A model generated the notes under the pieces. It saw only the letters and a list, made by a program, of their open reading frames with translations, was not told the origin of the DNA and searched no databases. The position numbers and the translations under genes are program-made. DNA of 23,152 nucleotides from Myxococcales bacterium (lineage in GTDB: Bacteria > Myxococcota_A > Polyangia > Polyangiales > Polyangiaceae): positions 1-23,152 of the forward strand of contig JAAFHJ010000019.1 in the NCBI GenBank assembly GCA_013298325.1, read 5' to 3'. This document shows, one piece after another, positions 16,285-23,152 of this stretch (position 1 is its first letter; each line of letters opens with the position of its first letter).

Positions 16285-16434
16285 GGCTCGACCTTAGCCG
16301 TCACACCTGATTATTTGGAACGAATATTTCCCGGTGCTGCGCAAAATATTCAGGCTCGATATTAAATTCGCTGCGCCGGCTCGGCCGTCGCGATAGCGTA
16401 CCCAAGTGCACAAGCTGCCGCTTTGGGGGTCGCA
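16285..16434. promoter_or_regulatory. Divergent promoter region with inverted repeat
   Basis: 150-base spacer between two divergent kinase genes. The part around 16305-16370 is clearly richer in A and T than anything nearby, as expected for two promoters. GAATATTT (16322-16329) and AAATATTC (16344-16351) are an exact 8-bp inverted repeat with 14 bases between the arms, a possible operator for a dimeric regulator. I could not define reliable -35/-10 pairs. Confidence 0.5.
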
Positions 16435-17793
16435 ATGACGGTCCGCTCCGATTCCCGTCCGAGTTCCCGAGCTGGGAAGCACGGTCGTCGTGGCGTTTCT
16501 GAGTCGCGGCCGGCGCCGAGCGTGCTGTTGGCCGGGTCGACGCTGCTCGGGCGGTTTGATGTCGTTGCCCACGTCGCCTCAGGCGGCATGGGGGACGTCT
16601 ACCGCGGCGTCGATCGCGGCACCGGCGAGACGGTCGCGATCAAAGTCTGCTCAGCGGCCGATGATCCCGATTTTGTTCGCCGATTCTTACGGGAGGGGCG
16701 CCTGCTTTCCGAGCTGAGTCATCCCCGCGTCGTCGGCCTTCGCGGCCGCGGAGCCCTGCCTGACGAGACCCCCTTCTACGTGATGGAGTACGTCGCCGCG
16801 CCAACGCTCGCCGAGATTCTCGTCGTCCTCGAGACGGTCCCCTACCGGGCGGCCGTCGCCATCGCCATTGGCATCCTCGAGGGGCTCGTCGCACTGCATA
16901 TTCGCGGCATTTTTCACCGCGATATCACGCCGAAGAATATCGCTGTCGACCCGGAAACATTGGCCGTAAAAGTGCTCGACTTGGGCCTCGCGAAGGAAGC
17001 GGTCGACTACGGGCCGCCGCTGACGAAGAAGGGGACCTACGTCGGCACACCCGGCTACATGGCGCCCGAGCAGGCGCTCGGCCACGCCGACGCGCGTTCG
17101 GACCTCTACGCGGTGGGTACGCTTCTTTATCAAATGATTCGAGGGAGACGGCCGTTCGCGGAGCGCGGCGTCCGCGAAACAGCGGCACGCATTTCGACCG
17201 ACGCCCCCCGACTCGAAGCGCCTTCCACGCAGCCCCGTGTTCCTGATGCGCTTGCCGATGCCGTCGCTGCAGCCATTGATCGATTTCCGGATGCACGCCC
17301 CGAAAACTCGACAACATTTATTGTGAAGCTGGCACGTGCCGTCCCGAATTGGCAAATGTCGCGCACGGAGATTCGCCAATGGTCGCGTGCGCTCTTCGAG
17401 GCGCCCCCGGAGAGCGTCGATGAACGGACCGCCCCCGGTCTCGGCGCGATGGCGGCCCAAAACCCCCGTGGTCGGTGGCTTGTCGGCGTGCGGCGACCGA
17501 GCGGCATTGACGCACAAGCGGCGCGCCGCGTTCATGCGCTCTTTGAGGAGCCGCGTGGCTTTCGGCACCTCCCGCCGGACATCGTCCTCGTGGAGGCGGT
17601 TGCCTCCCGGCTCGACGAATTTCTCCACCGCCTCGTGGACCTCGGACCGAGCATCCAGGTCGCGTGCGAGCCGCTGCTCGGTCGTGCAAACCGCACAAAA
17701 GGTTATGGAAAAGCACTTGGTGTCGCCGAGGACGGCCTCTCTCCGGAGGCGGTGACGGTGCTCGCCGACCTCTTCCGCGATGACGGAATCTGA
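16435..17793 (+). CDS. Ser/Thr protein kinase-like protein with altered catalytic loop
   Basis: 452-residue Hanks-type kinase. ATG 16435 has GGGGG five bases upstream; TTG 16423 in the same frame is less likely. The kinase domain covers about 40-310: SGGMGDVY glycine loop, VAIKV with K70, catalytic loop HRDITPKN at 161-168, DLG at 182-184 in place of DFG, and GTPGYMAPEQA. Two positions deviate: the catalytic-loop lysine of HRDxKxxN is Thr165, and DFG is DLG. The remaining Asp and Asn residues are kept, so weak or altered activity is possible; HRDVSPxN and HRDVTPxN forms are common in myxobacterial kinases. The C-terminal ~130 residues are an unrecognised domain (starting near WLVGVRRPSG) without membrane segments. 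It is divergent from an intact kinase, which suggests joint regulation. Confidence 0.9.
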   Translation: MTVRSDSRPSSRAGKHGRRGVSESRPAPSVLLAGSTLLGRFDVVAHVASGGMGDVYRGVDRGTGETVAIKVCSAADDPDFVRRFLREGRLLSELSHPRVVGLRGRGALPDETPFYVMEYVAAPTLAEILVVLETVPYRAAVAIAIGILEGLVALHIRGIFHRDITPKNIAVDPETLAVKVLDLGLAKEAVDYGPPLTKKGTYVGTPGYMAPEQALGHADARSDLYAVGTLLYQMIRGRRPFAERGVRETAARISTDAPRLEAPSTQPRVPDALADAVAAAIDRFPDARPENSTTFIVKLARAVPNWQMSRTEIRQWSRALFEAPPESVDERTAPGLGAMAAQNPRGRWLVGVRRPSGIDAQAARRVHALFEEPRGFRHLPPDIVLVEAVASRLDEFLHRLVDLGPSIQVACEPLLGRANRTKGYGKALGVAEDGLSPEAVTVLADLFRDDGI

Positions 17794-17871
17794 GGTATTT
17801 GGGTTATTTGCGTCGGTACGTCGTGTATTCTTGGAGTGTGCTCTTCCCCCTTTCGACGAGGCGACTTGCTC

Positions 17872-18723
17872 ATGCACCCTGATCGCAAAGCTTTGGAACT
17901 GCATTCGCTCGGCGAAAGTGTAGCCCCCGAGTCTCTTCAGACGCAGACCCGGCGTATTGCCGACCGGATCGAAGAAAGGCAGCCGGCCGTTCGTCGCGGA
18001 CGGGGGCGGCCTCCCGGCTCAAAAAACAAGAAAACTTTGGCCCGGGAAGAGGCGGCGCGTCGCATGGAATCGGGCGTTGTGAACGTGTCGCCGCCGGCAG
18101 AAGTGCCCGAACGGGCCCTCGAATGGAGCGAACACCGCGGACGGTGGGATCGCTCGCTCTCCCCCCACGAGCGCCGTGAAGAGCAGCGCCGCCGGCTGCT
18201 GGATGTGGCCCACGCGATCCTTCGAAAGAACGGCTTTGAGGCGGTAACCGTCGATGCCGTCACCGAGGCAGCCGAGGTCGGTCGCCAGTCGTTTTACGCC
18301 CATTTTGACGGCCGCGCGGAACTGCTCCTCGCGCTTCACCACGAGCTGGCACGCACGCTTTTTGCCGGTTTTGACCTCGCTGTCCGTGGTGGGCGCGGCT
18401 CCAACGAGGTGGTCTTTGCGGCGCTCGACCAGCTCATCGCCTTCGTCCGCACCGACCGCGACCGCGCCTGCTTCGTCCTCCGCGACGCGCCCCGCCTCGG
18501 CCAGCGCCACCACGCGGTTCTTCGTCCGCTTTTTGATGCCCTCGCATCGATGCTCGTTCTCGGCAGCCTCCAGTCGCGGCCCCTCGACGACTTCACGTCC
18601 CACCTCCTGATCGGCGGCTTCCGGACCCGCGTGGAAGCTCTCTTCGAGAGCACCTCGCTCGCAGACGCCGATCGTCTCGTCCCCGCCTTCCGCGTGCTCA
18701 TCGAGCGCCTCGAAGCGCGCTAG
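17872..18723 (+). CDS. TetR-family regulator with N-terminal AT-hook
   Basis: 283-residue transcription regulator. ATG 17872 follows GACGAGG about ten bases upstream; a GTG at 17836 in frame is a less likely start. Residues 41-55 (RRGRGRPPGSKNKK) match an AT-hook, the minor-groove DNA-binding motif with core GRP. After a ~50-residue linker, a typical TetR N-terminal helix-turn-helix covers about 106-155 (LLDVAHAILRKNGF, VTVDAVTEAAEVG, SFYAHF). The C-terminal ligand/dimer domain of ~125 residues is all-helical and gives no hint of an inducer. An AT-hook on a TetR protein is unusual and would add a second DNA contact. It lies 47 bases upstream of the channel/binding-protein fusion on the same strand, so that gene is a natural candidate target or co-transcribed partner. 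Confidence 0.9.
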   Translation: MHPDRKALELHSLGESVAPESLQTQTRRIADRIEERQPAVRRGRGRPPGSKNKKTLAREEAARRMESGVVNVSPPAEVPERALEWSEHRGRWDRSLSPHERREEQRRRLLDVAHAILRKNGFEAVTVDAVTEAAEVGRQSFYAHFDGRAELLLALHHELARTLFAGFDLAVRGGRGSNEVVFAALDQLIAFVRTDRDRACFVLRDAPRLGQRHHAVLRPLFDALASMLVLGSLQSRPLDDFTSHLLIGGFRTRVEALFESTSLADADRLVPAFRVLIERLEAR

Positions 18724-18770
18724 GTCGCCGCTTTCTCGATCGATCCGCGTTGCCCGCGGTAGCGTGCGCC

Positions 18771-21371
18771 ATGGCGTTTCGCCGGCTCGCTTCCTCTGTG
18801 TATTCTGCAGTCTTCCCGGTGCTCCTCGCGCTCGCCGTGTTCGCCGTTGCGGGCGGTCTGTGCGCCGCTCCGGCGCCAACCGCCCCGGCACCCTCGGCAA
18901 GCGTCGCCCCCGTCGCGTCGGGCGGGCGAACGCTCGTGGCGCCGGCGGCCAGCGCGGCGATTGCGTCAAACTCCGCGTCGTCTCCCGCGTCGCGCGTCGT
19001 CTATCTTGGTGTATATCTCCATGATATTACGAAAGTTTCGCTCCAGGACGGCACCGTCGACGTCGACGCCGAAGTGTGGGTGAAGTGGCGCGGGGAGTTC
19101 GACCCCGAGCGGGTCGTCCTGGCGAACGGCGGTCGTGTCAATCGGACGAAAGTCCGCGAAGAGGCCGACGGCGATTGGCATGCGGTCACGTGGCGGATCC
19201 GCGGGCCGCTGCGTGGTGAATTTCCCCTCGGCGAATTCCCGTTTGATCGTCAGAAGATCGCCCTCGAATTCAGCCTGCCGACCGGCGATGGCATCCTCGA
19301 ACCCGACTTCGCCGCCAGTACCGTCGAGGAGCACTTTTCGATCACTGGATGGGTGTATGACGCACGCTTTGTGCCGCGTGTGGAGTCCCGCCAGTTCGCG
19401 TCCGATCTTGGACGCGTCCGCGAGGAAGGGCGCGCCACCGACGTCCGTCTTGTCGCGTTCGATGTACCGCTCACTCGCCCGGCGGCACCGGCGGCGGCCC
19501 GGCTGCTTGGGCCCTTCTTGCTGCTCGTATTGCTCCTGCTTGGCGGCTTTTGGCTTGGGGAAGAGCACCTCACGGCGCGCGTTCTACTTCTTGGATTTGC
19601 GTCGCTTTTGTCGATTGGCTACGGCAGCCAAGCGCCGTCATCCCTCCCGGCGATCCATGAGGTCACCGTCCTCGATCGGCTCGCTTGGGTCGCCTACGGG
19701 CTCGTGGCAGCGGCGGCGGTATTGACGTTTGCCATCGCCGTTTTCGTGCGGCGCGATCGTATGCATGTTGCACGTGATGTGGGGCGCTGGGGGCGTCTCG
19801 CCCTCGGCTCAATTGCCCTATTCGCGTCGCTCCTCGTGCTGCGTCCGGTCCTTGCGCGTCCGGTGCCGGCGACCTATGCGCCGCCGGCGCCCGCCCTCTC
19901 CAATGCGACGCCAACGTTCCCGACGTCGCGATCGACCCTCCACCTCGGGACGACGCTGCCACTCGCCGCGATTCCGTCGAGCCTCGCGGCTCAATGGGCT
20001 TTTCGGTCACTTGCGCCGGTCGGTCATAGCGAGGTGGAACCGATTTACGTCGAGGAGATTCCTTCCGTCCGGAGCGGCGCTCTTCGGCTCGTCCCCGGTG
20101 GCGGCCTCGATGTGACGTGGCGCCTTCGCGCCGATGCGCGATGGTCCGATGGCGAGCCGATCACCGCCGAGGACGCCGTGTTTCGTGGGCAGCTGCTCCC
20201 GACGGTCGGCGCCCATCTCGAAGTGATTTCGCCACGCGAGGTCGTCGTTCACTACGACGAGCGCCTCGTTGAAGCGCTGGAACCACCGGATGTTCTTCCG
20301 AAACATGCGTTCAAGCGCGCCATCGACGACGCCGGCGGCCTCGAAGCAGCAGCGGCCTCGAAGGAGGTACGCGAGAAACTGCGCGCGGCGATTTTTGCCC
20401 AGCGCGCCCAGGAGCCGACCCCAGGCCTCGGCCCCTATCGCGTCGTTTCCTTTTCGCCTCGCGTGTCCCTCGTGGCAGAAGCAAATCCCTTCTGGCCGGG
20501 AAAAAAGCCGGCAATTTCTCGGATTGAACTCACGCGCTACGCAAACAGTCACGACCTCCGTGAGGCCTTCGTTGCGGGGAATGTGGATTTGACAACGGCG
20601 AATTCCATCGCCCCGGATGACGCGGAGGCGCTCCTCCACGACCAGCCCGATGCCGTTACGATTCGCCCGTCGGCGCGCGTCCTTGAGCTCTTTGTCGACC
20701 GCCGCGTGCCGCTCTTCGCAACCGCCGAGGGGCGCGCCGCGGTGTCGGCAGCCCTCGACCGCGCCCGGGTCGTCGCGAAAATCTATCCGCGGGGTGGCGC
20801 CGTTGCCGGCAGCCCGATCGTCGGACTCCCCGCCAAGGAACCAGTGCATGATGCATCGATCCTGCGCAGCTACCTCGCCCAGCACCCGCTGAACGGCCCT
20901 GTGCCCGTCTATTGCGAGGCCGCTTCGGAGACCGACTGCCTCATCCTCGCCTATGTGGTCGAAGACCTGATCGCTGCCGGCCTCCCGGCGATCCTGAAGC
21001 CGACCGCCGGTGCGAGCGACCTTGCGAAGACGGCCCATGGGGGCATCGTCGGACTGGCGACAAATGCCGAACGCGCTTCCGTTCTGGTCCACTTCGACGT
21101 CCCGGTCGTTGGTGGCCTCTACGACGCCGATGCCCGCCACGATGGCTTCGACGATCAGACCGCTGCCCTTTGGCAACGCTACCAACGGGCCCTCTATCCG
21201 GAGCGTCACGACCAGTATCGCGAGCGGATCTTCGAGCGCCACGCAGCGCTGTTGCCGACGATCCCGCTCGTTTTTCCAAACCAACGCATCGTCGCGGCGC
21301 CAGCGCTTCGGGGTTGGGGCGGTCCGCCGGAGCGCTTTGGCTACCTCGCCGAGGACTACTTCTTCGAGTGA
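18771..21371 (+). CDS. Pentameric ligand-gated ion channel fused to a family-5 solute-binding protein
   Basis: 866-residue fusion in one unbroken frame. ATG 18771 is chosen (TTG 18750 is possible) because it begins directly with a signal peptide: MAFRR, then a hydrophobic core, then CAAPAP as a probable signal peptidase I site. Residues ~31-75 are Ala/Pro/Ser linker. Residues ~76-240 match the Cys-loop receptor extracellular domain of prokaryotic channels: VYLGVYLHDITKV, VDAEVWVKWRG, FPFDRQ at 156-161 and an FSITGW strand. Four hydrophobic helices follow, at about 245-263, 269-286, 301-326 and 343-361, with the loop SSLPAIHEVTVLDR between M2 and M3 and a short M3-M4 loop, all as in pLGICs. 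From ~387 to the end is an SBP_bac_5 domain: WRLRADARWSDGEPITAEDA, GLGPYRVVSF, NPFWPGKKP and DLREAFVAGNVDL. The topology puts this domain in the periplasm. The ligand is unknown, possibly a peptide. Confidence 0.88.
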   Translation: MAFRRLASSVYSAVFPVLLALAVFAVAGGLCAAPAPTAPAPSASVAPVASGGRTLVAPAASAAIASNSASSPASRVVYLGVYLHDITKVSLQDGTVDVDAEVWVKWRGEFDPERVVLANGGRVNRTKVREEADGDWHAVTWRIRGPLRGEFPLGEFPFDRQKIALEFSLPTGDGILEPDFAASTVEEHFSITGWVYDARFVPRVESRQFASDLGRVREEGRATDVRLVAFDVPLTRPAAPAAARLLGPFLLLVLLLLGGFWLGEEHLTARVLLLGFASLLSIGYGSQAPSSLPAIHEVTVLDRLAWVAYGLVAAAAVLTFAIAVFVRRDRMHVARDVGRWGRLALGSIALFASLLVLRPVLARPVPATYAPPAPALSNATPTFPTSRSTLHLGTTLPLAAIPSSLAAQWAFRSLAPVGHSEVEPIYVEEIPSVRSGALRLVPGGGLDVTWRLRADARWSDGEPITAEDAVFRGQLLPTVGAHLEVISPREVVVHYDERLVEALEPPDVLPKHAFKRAIDDAGGLEAAAASKEVREKLRAAIFAQRAQEPTPGLGPYRVVSFSPRVSLVAEANPFWPGKKPAISRIELTRYANSHDLREAFVAGNVDLTTANSIAPDDAEALLHDQPDAVTIRPSARVLELFVDRRVPLFATAEGRAAVSAALDRARVVAKIYPRGGAVAGSPIVGLPAKEPVHDASILRSYLAQHPLNGPVPVYCEAASETDCLILAYVVEDLIAAGLPAILKPTAGASDLAKTAHGGIVGLATNAERASVLVHFDVPVVGGLYDADARHDGFDDQTAALWQRYQRALYPERHDQYRERIFERHAALLPTIPLVFPNQRIVAAPALRGWGGPPERFGYLAEDYFFE

Positions 21372-21377
21372 CTTCGC

Positions 21378-21785
21378 TCAGGCGACCGGAGCCGCGAGTG
21401 CCGTCGTCACGGCGATCTTCGTGGCGCCGGTGAGCACCTTGTGAACCGGGCACTTTTCGGCGATTCCGAGAAGAAATGTGCGCTGTTCCGGCGTCAGATC
21501 TCCGTCAAGGGTGACCGTTCGTGAAAGGTGGAGTGTACCCGCTTCGGTCGCTCCACTGACCTCCACGTGAATGCGGGTGACCGGGATTTGCTTGCGACGA
21601 GCGACCATATCGACGGTGATCGACGTGCAGGCGGCGAGCGCCGTGTAGAGCAGCTCGTGGGGATCGGGGCCGAGGTCGCCTCCGCCCGCCTTTGCGTCGA
21701 CGTCGAGCACGATTCGGTGGGGGCCGACGGAGGCCATGGAGCGGAACGGATCGGGATGGTTTTCCACGGATGCAGCGCGGGACAT
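21378..21785 (-). CDS. OsmC-family peroxiredoxin-like protein
   Basis: 135-residue OsmC/Ohr-superfamily protein, which reduces organic hydroperoxides with two cysteines in the cytosol. Both expected cysteines are visible: one in LAACTSITVDMVARR on the central helix and one in AEKCPVHKVL near the C-terminus. The strand VTLDGDLTPEQR before the second cysteine is also typical. ATG at 21785 (reverse strand) gives the normal length; an in-frame GTG 18 bases upstream is possible. It converges on the channel fusion gene with six bases between the stops and diverges from sfsA with 60 bases between starts, so it has its own promoter in that gap. The pattern fits the OsmC/YhfA branch more than Ohr, but I cannot separate them firmly. 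Confidence 0.92.
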   Translation of the reverse strand: MSRAASVENHPDPFRSMASVGPHRIVLDVDAKAGGGDLGPDPHELLYTALAACTSITVDMVARRKQIPVTRIHVEVSGATEAGTLHLSRTVTLDGDLTPEQRTFLLGIAEKCPVHKVLTGATKIAVTTALAAPVA

Positions 21786-21845
21786 GGCCTGGCACCATGC
21801 CACGAATTCCGCCAAAGCGAAGGTGGGCACGGTAGGACAGATCCA

Positions 21846-22709
21846 GTGACGCTCCGCTTTCCGCTCCCACCGCTGTTCCCGGCGACGCTGGTCCATCGCC
21901 GGGACCGCTTTTTTGCCGACGCCGACCTCGACAGCGGCGAGCGGGTCGTCGCCCATTGCGTGAACACGGGGCGGATGGAGGGGCTCACGAAGCCGGGACG
22001 TCGGATCTGGCTCTCGAAGCCGCCGCCTCGCGTCCCTCCACGGAAGCTCGCGTATACCTGGGAATTGATCGAACTTTCGAGCGGCCTCATCGGTACGAAC
22101 ACGGCGATCCCGAACGCCTTCGTCGGCGCCGTCCTCGCCGCCGGCTTGTTGCCTGGCCTGGGCCACGTGAAGTGCACCCCCGAGGCGCCGCTCGGCATTC
22201 TCCGGAACAGCCGCTCGTCGCGGAGCGATTTCCTCCTCGAAACCGTGGAAGGTACACGCATCTGGGTCGAGGTGAAGAACAACCACCTCGTGTATCCAGA
22301 TGGATTTGCATACTTTCCGGATAGCGTCAGCGAGCGTGCAACCGAGCATTTGGAAGCGCTCGCAACGAAGGTCGCCGCCGGCGATCGCGCCGTCGTCGTG
22401 TTCCTCGTCCAGCGCGGGGATGCCACTGGCGTCCGCCCGAGCGACGTCCACGATCCCGCATTTGCCGCGGCGGCGCGACGCGTTGCCGCGCTCGGCGTCG
22501 AGTTTCGTGCGCTAGCTGCCGTCCCTGAAGTCACCGTCGAAGCGGCCCACTTGCGCCTCATCGGCGAAATTCCTGTCGATCTCGCCCCCTATCCAACCGC
22601 ACCGGTGGCGGCGTTTCAGGCGTCCCTTCGCGCGGAAGCACCGGCGTGGGTGCGAGGCGCCCGCAGAATTGCCGGAGACGGCGGGCCGAAACGGCCAAAG
22701 AGTACGTGA
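21846..22709 (+). CDS. sfsA: SfsA (sugar fermentation stimulation protein A homolog)
   Basis: 287-residue SfsA-family protein, a nucleic-acid-binding or nuclease-like family named from E. coli; the true biochemical role is unsettled. GTG 21846 has AGGA at 21834-21837 with an eight-base spacer and places the N-terminal LRFPLPPLFPATLVHRRDRF, the usual SfsA beginning, at the start. Family motifs seen: VAHCVNTGRMEGL, YTWELI, GTNTAIPNAFV, SRSDFLLETVEG, WVEVKNNHLV (PD-(D/E)xK-like Glu and Lys), FPDSVSERATEHLEAL. It is ~50 residues longer than E. coli SfsA (234), with the extra part at the C-terminus (PAWVRGARR and onward), which is Ala/Arg-rich and possibly disordered. It is immediately followed, without spacer, by the next ATG. 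Confidence 0.93.
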   Translation: MTLRFPLPPLFPATLVHRRDRFFADADLDSGERVVAHCVNTGRMEGLTKPGRRIWLSKPPPRVPPRKLAYTWELIELSSGLIGTNTAIPNAFVGAVLAAGLLPGLGHVKCTPEAPLGILRNSRSSRSDFLLETVEGTRIWVEVKNNHLVYPDGFAYFPDSVSERATEHLEALATKVAAGDRAVVVFLVQRGDATGVRPSDVHDPAFAAAARRVAALGVEFRALAAVPEVTVEAAHLRLIGEIPVDLAPYPTAPVAAFQASLRAEAPAWVRGARRIAGDGGPKRPKST

Positions 22710-23152
22710 ATGGAACCGGCAACCATCGTCTGGGAGGCTGAGGCTGGCGCGTGTGTCACCGAGGCAGATTTTCGTGCCGCCGTCGCCGCGCGCCTCGGGG
22801 CAGGAGCCTCGGCGGCCGCATCGAAGGATCGGGTGTTTCGCATTCAAGCGCGGAAACTCTCTGACGGGCAATGGCTTGTTTTCATTCGTGAAGGGGCCGC
22901 GGAGCGCCGCCAGCAAGGGGAGTGCGATGCGGCCTTTTCGTCGGCCGTGCTCGCGGTCGCCGTCGCCATTGACCCGCTCCACGCGGACGTCCGCCCGGCG
23001 CCACTCAAAGGGGGAAACACGCCCCCAGAAGCGGTCCCGACGTCTCCTTCGCCGCCTCCATCAAACGAGATTCTTCCGCAACCGACCGAGGAAAAGCCGC
23101 CGCCGGCCGCGGTGACCGTGCCCGTCCCGGCATCGCCATCCCGCGTCCCGGT
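22710..23152 (+). CDS. Hypothetical protein of a myxobacterial family, 3'-partial
   Basis: Open frame from ATG 22710, which directly follows the sfsA TGA (22707-22709), to the end of the window without a stop, so the 3' part is missing. The first ~95 residues show the pattern CVTEADFRAAVAARLG ... FRIQARKLSDGQWL ... CDAAFSSAVLAVAVAIDPL. As I remember it, this pattern recurs in many Polyangia hypothetical proteins, where a cysteine-flanked beta domain precedes a Pro-rich linker and a C-terminal outer-membrane or repeat region. Then follows a Pro/Ser/Glu-rich stretch typical of such a linker. Usual family members carry a signal peptide, which this start lacks. Function is unknown. The abutting start codon suggests co-translation with sfsA. 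Confidence 0.7.
   Translation, partial: MEPATIVWEAEAGACVTEADFRAAVAARLGAGASAAASKDRVFRIQARKLSDGQWLVFIREGAAERRQQGECDAAFSSAVLAVAVAIDPLHADVRPAPLKGGNTPPEAVPTSPSPPPSNEILPQPTEEKPPPAAVTVPVPASPSRVP

Noticed and set aside
17808..17831. TTGCGT / TATTCT as a promoter of the TetR gene
   Set aside because: The spacer is only 12 bases, too short for a sigma-70 type promoter.
18771..21371. Two genes joined by a frameshift or assembly error
   Set aside because: The frame is continuous, the joint is a normal Pro/Ala/Thr linker, and pLGIC topology places the binding domain on the correct side. Long-read confirmation would still be useful.

Overview
The window is about 63-65% GC by eye, densely coded and almost entirely on the + strand. 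It carries three Hanks-type Ser/Thr kinases, a bacterial GRAS methyltransferase, a partner-switching phosphatase/kinase/STAS set, and a C-terminal gene fragment of a type I associate with Polyangia. Together these point to a myxobacterium (Myxococcota, probably the Polyangia side). This is inferred from gene content; no rRNA or marker gene is present. I see no tRNA, CRISPR array, insertion sequence or phage gene.

Layout. 1-3051: the 3' part of a SNF2/RapA-type helicase whose start lies before the window. 3186-5627: a cytosolic Ser/Thr kinase with a long TPR-like tail. 5848-9389: a tightly coupled five-gene operon in which every junction overlaps by 1-4 bases. It encodes a GRAS protein, a V4R/HNOB-like sensor, a PP2C (SpoIIE/RsbU) phosphatase, an RsbW/SiaB-like ATPase and a STAS-like protein, and it ends in an intrinsic terminator. 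9675-14452: mmsA, then a URC uracil-catabolism cluster (URC1 GTP-cyclohydrolase-II-like, URC4/DUF1688, uracil phosphoribosyltransferase), closed by a strong terminator. 14565-15002: a small coiled-coil hypothetical protein. 15004-16284 (- strand) and 16435-17793 (+ strand): two divergent Ser/Thr kinases sharing an AT-rich promoter region with an inverted repeat. 17872-18723: a TetR-type regulator with an AT-hook. 18771-21371: a fusion of a pentameric ligand-gated ion channel (pLGIC) and a periplasmic solute-binding protein. 21378-21785 (-): OsmC. 21846-22709: SfsA. 22710 to the end: a partial gene of a myxobacterial hypothetical family.

How the parts work together. URC1, URC4 and the phosphoribosyltransferase form the known core of URC pyrimidine degradation. 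MmsA just upstream could route the resulting C3 semialdehyde to acetyl-CoA. The five-gene operon looks like a complete phosphorylation switch, with no sigma factor in view, placed under two sensor or enzyme modules (GRAS and HNOB-like).

The most unusual object is the channel-binding-protein fusion. One uninterrupted reading frame holds a signal peptide, a Cys-loop-type extracellular domain with the FPFD motif, four membrane segments, and then a complete family-5 solute-binding domain. pLGIC topology would place that domain in the periplasm. It suggests a ligand-gated channel with a built-in periplasmic receptor, possibly controlled by the AT-hook TetR encoded just upstream.
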